From assembly GCF_900547735.1 (NCBI RefSeq), contig NZ_URHZ01000132.1, positions 1 through 7,804 of the forward strand: a stretch of DNA of 7,804 bases, in the 5' to 3' direction. This document shows, in pieces, positions 1 through 5,586 of the stretch. A program made the position numbers and the translations under genes. A model generated the notes under the pieces. The model saw nothing but the letters and a program-made list of their open reading frames with translations, was not told where the DNA came from and did no database searches. Position 1 is the stretch's first letter. Each line of letters opens with the position of its first letter. The DNA comes from an uncultured Clostridium sp. (GTDB lineage Bacteria; Bacillota; Clostridia; Lachnospirales; Lachnospiraceae).

Positions 1-29
1 ATCTTGGGAATCACAAATTTAAGTTCCAT
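1..29 (-). CDS. Start of an ICE gene, probably DUF961/Orf23-like (partial)
   Basis: Only the first nine codons and part of a tenth are present, reading MELKFVIPK on the minus strand before the window ends. A purine-rich site (GAAAGGA, 41-47) lies 11 nt upstream of the ATG. The short N-terminus resembles what I recall of the DUF961 (YdcP, Tn916 Orf23) proteins encoded near the left end of Tn916-like elements, which start with a similar hydrophobic strand and an IP motif. With so few residues the family call rests mostly on position beside the ICE terminus. Confidence 0.5.
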
Positions 30-156
30 ATTTTTACCTATCCTTTCTTTTTTATGGTTGAATGAATCTCGTTTGTTTGATGGTCTTTCACGGTGGGGAG
101 CGACCTTTATTCTCTTGTTTTTCTATTTTCGTAGTATCACGTCCTTTCAAATCGGG

Positions 157-189
157 TAAAAAAATAGACACCTCATTTTTGAAGTGTCC
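157..189 (-). terminator. Hairpin terminator/attenuator ahead of the first ICE gene
   Basis: On the minus strand GACACTTC (188-181) pairs with GAGGTGTC (174-167), seven of eight positions matching, and a run of seven T follows almost at once (164-158). It lies upstream of, and on the same strand as, the partial ICE gene at 1-29. It would stop transcripts entering the element from the chromosome or, after circularisation, from the other end. That fits the need of Tn916-like elements to keep transfer genes quiet while integrated. The anti-terminating condition, if any, is not visible. Confidence 0.6.
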
Positions 190-274
190 ACCTTTTGCCT
201 ATTCAATTTTTATTGGAAGTATCTTTGTTTCTTCACTTTTCAAGGGTAAATCGTCGTATCAAAGCTCATTCATA

Positions 275-296
275 AGTAGTAAATTAGTAGTAAATT
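275..296. repeat. Tandem 11-bp repeat, candidate integrase arm-binding site
   Basis: Two perfect adjacent copies of AGTAGTAAATT (275-285 and 286-296). They sit about 75-95 bp inside the presumed ICE terminus, where Tn916 integrase binds direct repeats (DR2-type arm sites) with its N-terminal domain. A second candidate motif, GTGATAAGTCC, lies at 320-330. The repeats are seen directly; their role as integrase sites is inferred from position and from memory of the Tn916 end. Confidence 0.5.
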
Positions 297-361
297 GATT
301 GGTTTCGACCTTGATAAAGTGTGATAAGTCCAGTGTTTATACGGATAACTAGATTTTCATA

Positions 362-382
362 CTATTTTTTATATAAAAATAG
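362..382. other. Probable ICE-chromosome junction (att region)
   Basis: CTATTTTT (362-369) and AAAAATAG (375-382) form a perfect inverted repeat around a 5-bp TATAT spacer. A T-tract and an A-tract separated by about 6 bp is the bent-DNA target structure favoured by Tn916-type integrases. The left tract would belong to the element and the right to the host, with a coupling sequence between. The exact crossover cannot be fixed here. Confidence 0.5.
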
Positions 383-437
383 AATAACTTGCATATTTAT
401 AAATCTCTAAATTACGGTGTTCCCAAAAAACAATGAT

Positions 438-485
438 AAAAAAATGACAGGGACAACCGAATTACCGATTATCACCTGTCATTTA
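438..485 (-). terminator. Rho-independent terminator of the hydroxyacid dehydrogenase gene
   Basis: On the minus strand a 10-bp stem, AAATGACAGG (484-475) with CCTGTCATTT (451-442), encloses a 23-nt loop and runs directly into seven T (444-438). It starts about 35 nt after the stop codon at 521. This is a canonical intrinsic terminator, and it separates the chromosomal gene from the ICE end. Confidence 0.9.
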
Positions 486-520
486 TGTCAGAATTAAATT
501 TTTATACTTATAATTATAAA

Positions 521-1465
521 TTACAGACCTAATGCTTCCTTAACTTTGGAGATGATAAGGATACCAATATCTTTGGATGCATCTACGGACTGAGCGCCAA
601 TGTGTGGGGATACGATGAAGTTATCGCATTCGAACAGTGGGCTTGCAAAGGAATCGTTGCCTGTCAGGCCGCTGCCTGCCAGCTCGTTCTCCATAACGTC
701 TGAAGCATATCCGCCGATTTTGCCTGCTTTAAGAGCTTCATACATATCTTTCTCATTTACAATACCGCCGCGGCTCATGTTAAGAACAACTGCGTCGTTC
801 TTCATCTCAGCGATGGATTTTGCATTGAACAGATCTTTTGTCTCTGGTGTCAGAGGCACATGGATGGATACGAAGTCGGCAACTTTCAGCATCTCGTCGA
901 TTGTCATGCCTGTAGCATGCTCTTTCTCGAAATCTTCCGGTTTAAGGAATGGATCGTAAGCTACAACCGTCATGCCGAATGCACGTCCCAGTTCGCCTAC
1001 GCGGCGTCCGATACGGCCAAAGCCCATAACGCCCAGTGTCTTACCGCGAAGCTCGCGTCCTACGAATTTGTATTTATCCCACTCATGTTTTACCTTAACA
1101 TCATAGTTAGCTGTGAAGGTTCCACGGGAAATGTCAAGCATCTTGGAGATTGTCAGCTCTGCAACCGCATTGGCATTCATGCCAGGTGCATTGAAAATCT
1201 GAATTCCTTTTTCTTTTGCGTATTCTGTATCGATGTGGTTTAAACCAACAGAGCAAACTCCCATAATCTTTAAGTTCTTTGCTGCATCCAGAACCTCTTT
1301 GTCGATCTTCGGGTCAACACGCATGATCAGCACATCCACATCACCAATCTCAGCGATAAGCTGCTCTTTGGTGCACGGAAGGTTAGCTGCTGTCTTTACG
1401 GTCATGTACTTGCCAAGTTCTTCTGCGATTCCTGAGTATACTCTGTCAATGATAAGACAATTCAT
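521..1465 (-). CDS. D-2-hydroxyacid dehydrogenase (SerA-like; possible 2-hydroxyglutarate dehydrogenase)
   Basis: A 314-residue cytosolic NAD-dependent oxidoreductase of the D-isomer-specific 2-hydroxyacid dehydrogenase family. Visible marks are the Rossmann motif GFGRIG (148-153), Asp171 after the second strand (favouring NAD over NADP), and the likely catalytic triad Arg232 (in NMSRGG), Glu261 and His288 (in SPHIGA). There is no C-terminal ACT domain, so it is the short form, without serine feedback control. The ATG has AAAGGAGT seven nt upstream (1473-1480). It has its own promoter and terminator. Automated annotation would probably say phosphoglycerate dehydrogenase. Standing directly downstream of glutamate dehydrogenase and a glutamate transporter, reduction of 2-oxoglutarate to (R)-2-hydroxyglutarate is an equally good or better guess. 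The family is certain, the substrate is not. Confidence 0.88.
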   Translation of the reverse strand: MNCLIIDRVYSGIAEELGKYMTVKTAANLPCTKEQLIAEIGDVDVLIMRVDPKIDKEVLDAAKNLKIMGVCSVGLNHIDTEYAKEKGIQIFNAPGMNANAVAELTISKMLDISRGTFTANYDVKVKHEWDKYKFVGRELRGKTLGVMGFGRIGRRVGELGRAFGMTVVAYDPFLKPEDFEKEHATGMTIDEMLKVADFVSIHVPLTPETKDLFNAKSIAEMKNDAVVLNMSRGGIVNEKDMYEALKAGKIGGYASDVMENELAGSGLTGNDSFASPLFECDNFIVSPHIGAQSVDASKDIGILIISKVKEALGL

Positions 1466-1499
1466 AATAATTACTCCTTTCGAAATTTAAGTCTATGTT

Positions 1500-1528
1500 A
1501 TTATACCAGCAATTTCTTTAATGAGCAA
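1500..1528 (-). promoter_or_regulatory. Promoter of the hydroxyacid dehydrogenase gene
   Basis: On the minus strand a perfect TATAAT (1505-1500) is preceded by TGG, giving an extended -10 (TGNTATAAT). A weak -35, TTGCTC (1528-1523), lies 17 bp further upstream. Transcription would start near 1493, leaving a short leader to the ATG at 1465. The extended -10 can compensate for the poor -35. Confidence 0.7.
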
Positions 1529-1581
1529 TGAAAAGCATGTCGGGCAGACCCTTCACGCCGTTTCATTGCCACTCAATAAAG

Positions 1582-1638
1582 GGGCTGCTGCCTTAAGCCT
1601 CATGCCTATCCGGCATTTTCTGCTTAATGCAGCAGCCC
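1582..1638 (-). terminator. Long GC-rich stem-loop after glutamate dehydrogenase
   Basis: GGGCTGCTGC (1582-1591) pairs perfectly with GCAGCAGCCC (1629-1638). After one mismatch the stem continues with TTAAG/CTTAA (1593-1597 with 1623-1627), and an inner hairpin ATGCC/GGCAT (1602-1606 with 1612-1616) caps it. It begins about 55 nt past the gdh stop codon. On the minus strand it is followed by CTTTATTG, a poor U-tract, so it may act as a terminator, as a 3' stabilising structure, or both. The pairing is unmistakable; the terminator role is the likely reading. Confidence 0.65.
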
Positions 1639-1692
1639 ATTCAGACAACCGCTATATGCAATTGTTATGTATTAATCTTTTAAATCTTCAGA

Positions 1693-3045
1693 TTACCAAG
1701 CAACACCCTGAGCCATCATAGCATCAGCGATCTTCTGGAAACCAACGATGTTAGCGCCGGCAACCAGGTTGTAGCCTAAGCCGTAACGCTCTGCTGCTTC
1801 TGCGGAACCATTGTGGATATCTGTCATAATCTGATGAAGTTTGGAGTCAACTTCCTCTGCTGTCCAGGAAAGTCTCTCGCTGTTCTGGCTCATCTCAAGA
1901 CCGGAAACAAGAACGCCGCCTGCGTTTACAGCCTTGGAAGGAGCTACTACCATGTTCTTCTGCTCCATTAAGAACTTAAGAGCTTCGTTTGTGGTAGGCA
2001 TGTTAGCTACTTCGATGTAGTATTTAATGTTGTTAGCAACGATCTTCTTAGCCTGCTCTAAATCAACGTCGTTCTGTGTAGCACATGGCATAACGATGTC
2101 AACCTTCTGGCCCCATGGTTTCTCACCTGGGAAGAACTGGCAGCCGAACTTGTCTGCATAATCCTGAACTTTGTTACGTCCAGATGCTCTCATCTCAAGC
2201 ATGAAGTCGATCTTCTCTTTTGTTACAACACCGTCTGGATCGTAGATGTATCCGTCTGGTCCGGAAAGTGTAACTGCTTTAGCGCCTAATTCAGCAAGCT
2301 TTGTAGCAGCGCCCCAAGCAACGTTACCGAAGCCTGCAAGTGCAACTGTCTTACCTTCAAGAGTATCATTCTCATGTTTCATAACTGCTTCTACATAGTA
2401 AACGGAACCGAAACCTGTAGCTTCAGGACGGATTAAGGAGCCACCGAAGGATCTTCCTTTACCTGTAAGAACGCCGTTGTAGAAACCACCAACGAGTTTA
2501 CGGTACTGTCCGTACATATAACCGATTTCACGAGCGCCTACACCAAGGTCACCAGCAGGGATATCAACGTCTGGTCCGATGTGACGGTATAACTCTGTCA
2601 TAAAGGACTGGCAGAATCTCATAACTTCTCTGTCGCTCTTTCCGTTAGGATCGAAGTCGGAACCACCTTTTGCACCACCCATAGGAAGTGTTGTAAGGCT
2701 GTCTTTGAATGCCTGCTCAAAGCCTAAGAATTTCATAATAGAAAGGTTTACAGACGGAGCAAAACGTAAGCCGCCCTTGTACGGTCCAATGGCGCCGTTG
2801 AACTGAACGCGGTATCCTGTGTTTACATGAATCTTGTGATTGTCATCCTCCCACGGAACGCGGAACTCGATAACTCTCTCCGGGATTACCATTCTTTCAA
2901 GGAGAGCTACATCTTCATACTCCGGATGTGCATCTACTACCGGGCCAAGGGAAGATAAAACCTCTTCTACGGTCTGGCAGAATTCTGGCTCATCTGCGTA
3001 TTTCTTCTCCACTTCCGCAATTACTCTGTCAACATACTTGCTCAT
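1693..3045 (-). CDS. gdh: NAD-specific glutamate dehydrogenase
   Basis: A 450-residue hexameric-type glutamate dehydrogenase that interconverts L-glutamate and 2-oxoglutarate plus ammonium in the cytosol. From memory it matches the C. symbiosum enzyme almost residue for residue. Catalytic and substrate residues are in place: Lys90 (GPYKGG), Lys114, Lys126 (PMGGAKGG), Asp166 (PAGDLG) and Ser381. These are the C. symbiosum numbers plus one for the initiator Met. The coenzyme fold shows GFGNVA (238-243). Phe239, Pro263 and Asp264, which set NADH preference in the C. symbiosum enzyme, are kept, so it is called NAD-specific. The ATG has AGGAGG nine nt upstream (3055-3060). It follows the glutamate importer gene, consistent with a catabolic role in glutamate fermentation. 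Confidence 0.97.
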   Translation of the reverse strand: MSKYVDRVIAEVEKKYADEPEFCQTVEEVLSSLGPVVDAHPEYEDVALLERMVIPERVIEFRVPWEDDNHKIHVNTGYRVQFNGAIGPYKGGLRFAPSVNLSIMKFLGFEQAFKDSLTTLPMGGAKGGSDFDPNGKSDREVMRFCQSFMTELYRHIGPDVDIPAGDLGVGAREIGYMYGQYRKLVGGFYNGVLTGKGRSFGGSLIRPEATGFGSVYYVEAVMKHENDTLEGKTVALAGFGNVAWGAATKLAELGAKAVTLSGPDGYIYDPDGVVTKEKIDFMLEMRASGRNKVQDYADKFGCQFFPGEKPWGQKVDIVMPCATQNDVDLEQAKKIVANNIKYYIEVANMPTTNEALKFLMEQKNMVVAPSKAVNAGGVLVSGLEMSQNSERLSWTAEEVDSKLHQIMTDIHNGSAEAAERYGLGYNLVAGANIVGFQKIADAMMAQGVAW

Positions 3046-3168
3046 TGTAATATACCTCCTGTTTGATATATGATTTTAAAAGTTTCACTACTCACTGGAA
3101 CCAGATTATGTAAATCTTAAACAAAAATCCCTCACGATTCCTTTTGTTTTTGTGAAATTTTCTGTTCT
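3046..3168 (-). promoter_or_regulatory. Leader (5' UTR) of gdh, about 120 nt
   Basis: The predicted start of transcription near 3168 leaves a leader of about 120 nt, longer than translation needs. Within it A/T-rich arms around 3118-3150 (AAACAAAA and TTTTTGTTT on the minus strand) can pair across a GGAATC...GGGATT segment. No named riboswitch is recognised. It ends in AGGAGG and the ATG of gdh. Confidence 0.4.
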
Positions 3169-3174
3169 GTTTTT

Positions 3175-3203
3175 ATTATAACGCATTTCCCATTTATAAG
3201 CAA
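3175..3203 (-). promoter_or_regulatory. Promoter of gdh
   Basis: On the minus strand TTGCTT (3203-3198) and a perfect TATAAT (3180-3175) are separated by exactly 17 bp. This is a good housekeeping promoter and would give strong expression, as expected for an abundant catabolic enzyme. No TTTTGT-type array like that at gltS is visible upstream. Confidence 0.75.
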
Positions 3204-3249
3204 ATTGAATTAGCATTATAATTGTTATTATTTTTTGTTTATATTCTCC

Positions 3250-3334
3250 AAAAACGGTGTTTTCTGCCACCTGGCGCGGGGCTGTTTCCCCCGCAGGAAG
3301 AGGTGAAAAGCCTGCGCCGCAGACCCTCCACCGT
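3250..3334 (-). terminator. GC-rich three-way-junction structure after gltS, probable terminator
   Basis: In otherwise very AT-rich DNA, ACGGTG (3254-3259) pairs with CACCGT (3329-3334) and encloses two arms. One arm has CACCT/AGGTG (3268-3272 with 3301-3305) containing GCGGGG/CCCCGC (3276-3281 with 3289-3294). The other is CTGC/GCAG (3312-3315 with 3319-3322). Read on the minus strand, the closing stem ends in a T-run (3254-3250). It lies about 65 nt beyond the gltS stop, so it most simply ends the gltS transcript. The branched shape is more elaborate than a normal terminator and could be a small RNA. Confidence 0.55.
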
Positions 3335-3399
3335 CCTGTAAAAGTCAACTCTTAAAAAGAATTTTTTCTATCAAAATAATTATTTATAACTGCCCCCGA

Positions 3400-4587
3400 T
3401 TAGTGGAAGAAGTTAATAAACGCCGTCAGGATAGAAGCGTTGAGGAAGTCGATAAATAAACTTCCTACCAGCGGCACTACCATGAATGCGGTAGGGGCCG
3501 GGCCGTACTGTCCTGTAACTGCCTGCATGTTAGCCATGGCGTTCGGTGTTGCACCCATACCGAAGCCACAGAAACCTGTAGTCATAACGGCTGCGTCGTA
3601 TGTTCTTCCAAGTACGTTGAATACTACGAAATAAGCATAAAGGAACATAAGTATTGTCTGTGCCGCAAGCATTACAATTAACGGAAGAGCCAGCTCTGCG
3701 AGCTGCCACAGTTTCATATCGATCATGGCAAGTCCAAGGAAAATGGACAGACATGAACCGCCGAGTGTTCCGATTTCTTCCATCGGGATTTCTTTCTGCT
3801 GTACATCCATAATATTACGGATAACAGCGCCGACCAGCATGGCGCCTATGTAGAATGGGAACGTCATCAGCTTGCCGAGGAACATGGAAACAACTGTACC
3901 TACACCGATTGCGATAATCAGATAGAGGAATGCATCCAGGAAACGTTTGGAATCAATTGCGCCTGTTTCGTCTTTCTGAACAATTTCTTCAACCGTTGTA
4001 TCAGTAGCTGCGGAACTTAATTTAAATTTGTGAATCTTGTTGTATGCAATAGGTCCGCCGATAGCACAGCCTGCAACAAGGCCGAAGGTTGCGGAAGCGA
4101 TTGCCACTACGTTAGCATTTGCAACGCCCAGTTCTTCCAGCATCGGTCCGAAGGAACCTGCTGTTCCGTGTCCGCCTACCATTGGAATGGAACCTGTGGC
4201 AAGACCAAGTCTTGGGTCAAGACCGAATGCAGATGCGAGGCCTGCGCCCAGACAGTTCTGTAATACTACCATTACTACTGCAAGCAGAAGGAATACGATT
4301 GTCTGAATTCCTCCCTTTTTCAGCATTCTGAATGATGCTGTATAACCTACGCTACAGAAGAAGGCAACCATGAACACATTCTTAAGTGTCATATCTGCGG
4401 AAATTTCAACGATCCCCGCGCTTCTAACTGCAAGATGCAGAATAGCATAGATGAAACCACCAACTACAGGTGCCGGAATACAATATCTACGGAGAATCGC
4501 AATCTTGTCAACAAGAACGCGTCCCAGAAGAAGAACGATTGCCGCAACCGCGGTTGCCTGATACATATCAAGCTCAATAACTTTCAT
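3400..4587 (-). CDS. gltS: Sodium/glutamate symporter GltS
   Basis: A 395-residue inner-membrane protein of the glutamate:Na+ symporter (ESS) family, which imports glutamate with sodium. About ten or more hydrophobic segments run along the whole length. The two signature re-entrant loops are visible: MVGGHGTAGSFGP (136-148) in the first half and GFGMGATPNAMANM (341-354) in the second, as expected from the internal duplication of this family. A charged cytoplasmic stretch near 186-215 separates the halves. Length is typical (about 400). The ATG has GGAGG seven nt upstream (4595-4599). It lies downstream of the two-component genes and upstream of gdh, with a hexamer array at its own promoter. 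Confidence 0.96.
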   Translation of the reverse strand: MKVIELDMYQATAVAAIVLLLGRVLVDKIAILRRYCIPAPVVGGFIYAILHLAVRSAGIVEISADMTLKNVFMVAFFCSVGYTASFRMLKKGGIQTIVFLLLAVVMVVLQNCLGAGLASAFGLDPRLGLATGSIPMVGGHGTAGSFGPMLEELGVANANVVAIASATFGLVAGCAIGGPIAYNKIHKFKLSSAATDTTVEEIVQKDETGAIDSKRFLDAFLYLIIAIGVGTVVSMFLGKLMTFPFYIGAMLVGAVIRNIMDVQQKEIPMEEIGTLGGSCLSIFLGLAMIDMKLWQLAELALPLIVMLAAQTILMFLYAYFVVFNVLGRTYDAAVMTTGFCGFGMGATPNAMANMQAVTGQYGPAPTAFMVVPLVGSLFIDFLNASILTAFINFFH

Positions 4588-4626
4588 ACAACTACCTCCA
4601 ATAAATTATTTGTTTACGTTGAAGGC

Positions 4627-4632
4627 AGTATA
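4627..4632 (-). promoter_or_regulatory. -10 element of the gltS promoter
   Basis: TATACT on the minus strand, about 40 bp upstream of the gltS ATG, giving a leader near 33 nt. There is no acceptable -35 hexamer at 16-18 bp; the position is occupied by the TTTTGT/TTTTGA repeats. A good -10 without a -35 is typical of activator-dependent promoters. Confidence 0.6.
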
Positions 4633-4643
4633 AATCACATCTC

Positions 4644-4681
4644 TCAAAAAACTACAAAATAATTCAAGAATATATTCAAAA
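4644..4681 (-). promoter_or_regulatory. Phased TTTTGT-like hexamer array, candidate GlnL-type operator
   Basis: On the minus strand four related hexamers follow one another: TTTTGA (4681-4676), TCTTGA (4669-4664), TTTTGT (4659-4654) and TTTTGA (4649-4644). The last three start exactly 10 bp apart, so they face the same side of the helix; the first is 12 bp away. As I recall, the B. subtilis GlnL regulator of glutaminase and glutamine transport binds a direct repeat of TTTTGT with a 4-bp spacer. TTTTGT-AGTT-TTTTGA fits with one change. The array overlaps the missing -35 of gltS and lies right after the GlnL-like gene. The repeat and spacing are seen; the binding protein is inferred. Confidence 0.6.
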
Positions 4682-4704
4682 AGTTATAACACTTTTTTAA
4701 CTTT
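4680..4704 (-). terminator. Weak AT-rich hairpin after the response regulator gene
   Basis: On the minus strand AAAGTTA (4704-4698) pairs with TAACTTT (4686-4680), with an 11-nt loop, and runs into a few more T. It is the only terminator-like structure in the 34-60 nt after the regulator stop codon. With no GC in the stem beyond one pair it would be leaky, so part of the transcript may read into gltS. It abuts the hexamer array. Confidence 0.35.
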
Positions 4705-4737
4705 GTTTATAACGTGTTTAGAAACGGCATAAATACG

Positions 4738-5583
4738 TTAGATTTCACGGTCTGCCGCCAGCATCAGGCTGTCTATAAATTTCTTGATGCTCACCTTGCC
4801 GCCGTACTTTCTCTTTCCGCGGATATAATCCATCTCCGCCCGGATCTCCTCGAACGGGAAAAGAGTACTTGAATAGGATGTAAACGTGTCGTTCATAAAG
4901 TCCTCAATCCCCAGATGCGCAAGATTGGACATGCCCACCGCTATGGCTCTTCTGATTCTCTGCTCCATGTTCTTCGGGGCGTCGCTGAGTATCTCGCAGA
5001 GCTGTCCGATGCTCACCTGAGAAATCGGCCTCTTATTGCTGTGCAGATACTGGCAGATTCTCATTATGTCGTCTCCGCCCTTCTCTCCCGACATTCCAAG
5101 TCTGTTGAGAATGTACTGGACCTTTCTGCCGTAACCGTCGTCCGGTTTCTTCTCCTTCGGCATGTCGGCAATCTCAGCCATAAACATCTTTTTGATATTG
5201 GACAGGGTCTTCTCATTATCAATCTGCTTCTCCACCTTCTGGATAACAGACTTCACTTCGATAATATTGATTGGCTTGCTGATAAAAAATTCCATACCCG
5301 CATCATAGGCCTTGCCTACAAGCTCTTTGGCGGATACCTGGGATATCATGATGCACCGCGCATTACATCCCTTTTCCTTCAGTTCTCTCACAAGCTCGAC
5401 GCCGTCCTTGCCCGGCATCAGGAAATCCACGAGAATTACATCGGGCTCAAGAGCCAGGATCTCATCCACGTTGGCAGGCTCTCCCTCCGTCGTTCCACAG
5501 ATTGTTCCCAGTTCATTGTCTTCAATAATATCTTCCAGAATACTGATTACGGTTACGTCATCTTCTACAATATAAATTTCCAT
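4738..5583 (-). CDS. Response regulator with YcbB-type DNA-binding domain (GlnL-like)
   Basis: A 281-residue cytoplasmic response regulator. The receiver domain fills residues 1-120, with the acidic pair Asp8/Asp9, phospho-acceptor Asp53 (in LVDFLMPGKDG), Ser81 at the switch position and Lys103 (in SKP). After a linker, residues about 150-275 match the YcbB/GlnL output domain, recognisable by RIRRAIAVGMSNLAHLG (209-225) and FMNDTFTSYS near 229. The family is best known from B. subtilis GlnL, which activates glutamine/glutamate uptake genes. Its ATG lies 3 nt after the kinase stop, and its ribosome site GAGGAG (5593-5598) is inside the last kinase codons, so translation is coupled. The adjacent gltS operator array is the obvious target. 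Confidence 0.9.
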   Translation of the reverse strand: MEIYIVEDDVTVISILEDIIEDNELGTICGTTEGEPANVDEILALEPDVILVDFLMPGKDGVELVRELKEKGCNARCIMISQVSAKELVGKAYDAGMEFFISKPINIIEVKSVIQKVEKQIDNEKTLSNIKKMFMAEIADMPKEKKPDDGYGRKVQYILNRLGMSGEKGGDDIMRICQYLHSNKRPISQVSIGQLCEILSDAPKNMEQRIRRAIAVGMSNLAHLGIEDFMNDTFTSYSSTLFPFEEIRAEMDYIRGKRKYGGKVSIKKFIDSLMLAADREI

Positions 5584-5586
5584 TTT

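Larger units (their letters stand above)
1..374 (-). mobile_element. Left end of a Tn916-family ICE
   Basis: The stretch from about 275 to 370 closely resembles, from memory, the left terminus of Tn916/Tn1545: a GTAGTAAATT tandem repeat, then GTGATAAGTCC, then GGATAACTAG, ending in a CTATTTTTT tract. The element would run leftward out of the window, because the only ICE gene start seen (1-29) points that way. The terminus lies about 60 bp beyond the terminator of the neighbouring chromosomal dehydrogenase gene, a harmless AT-rich landing spot of the kind this family prefers. Tn916 integrases make no regular target duplication, so none is expected. The exact last base cannot be fixed without the other end or an empty site. 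Accessory genes and the integrase lie outside the window. Confidence 0.72.

Noticed and set aside
62..298. Plus-strand 78-codon open frame in the ICE end
   Set aside because: It overlaps the hairpin terminator and tandem repeats of the ICE terminus on the opposite strand, has no ribosome site, and its composition is that of translated AT-rich non-coding DNA.
3254..3340. Cobalamin riboswitch on the plus strand
   Set aside because: Part of the core looks similar, but the rest of the aptamer and a downstream B12 gene are missing; the next plus-strand sequence runs antisense into gltS. The minus-strand T-run favours a terminator.
3106..3348. Minus-strand 80-codon open frame upstream of gdh
   Set aside because: It runs across the branched GC-rich structure, the gdh -35 and -10, and the leader. 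It has no ribosome site and resembles no protein.
4030..4331. Three overlapping plus-strand open frames inside gltS
   Set aside because: They are antisense shadows of the well-supported gltS frame, with low-complexity Ala/Pro or Arg-rich translations.
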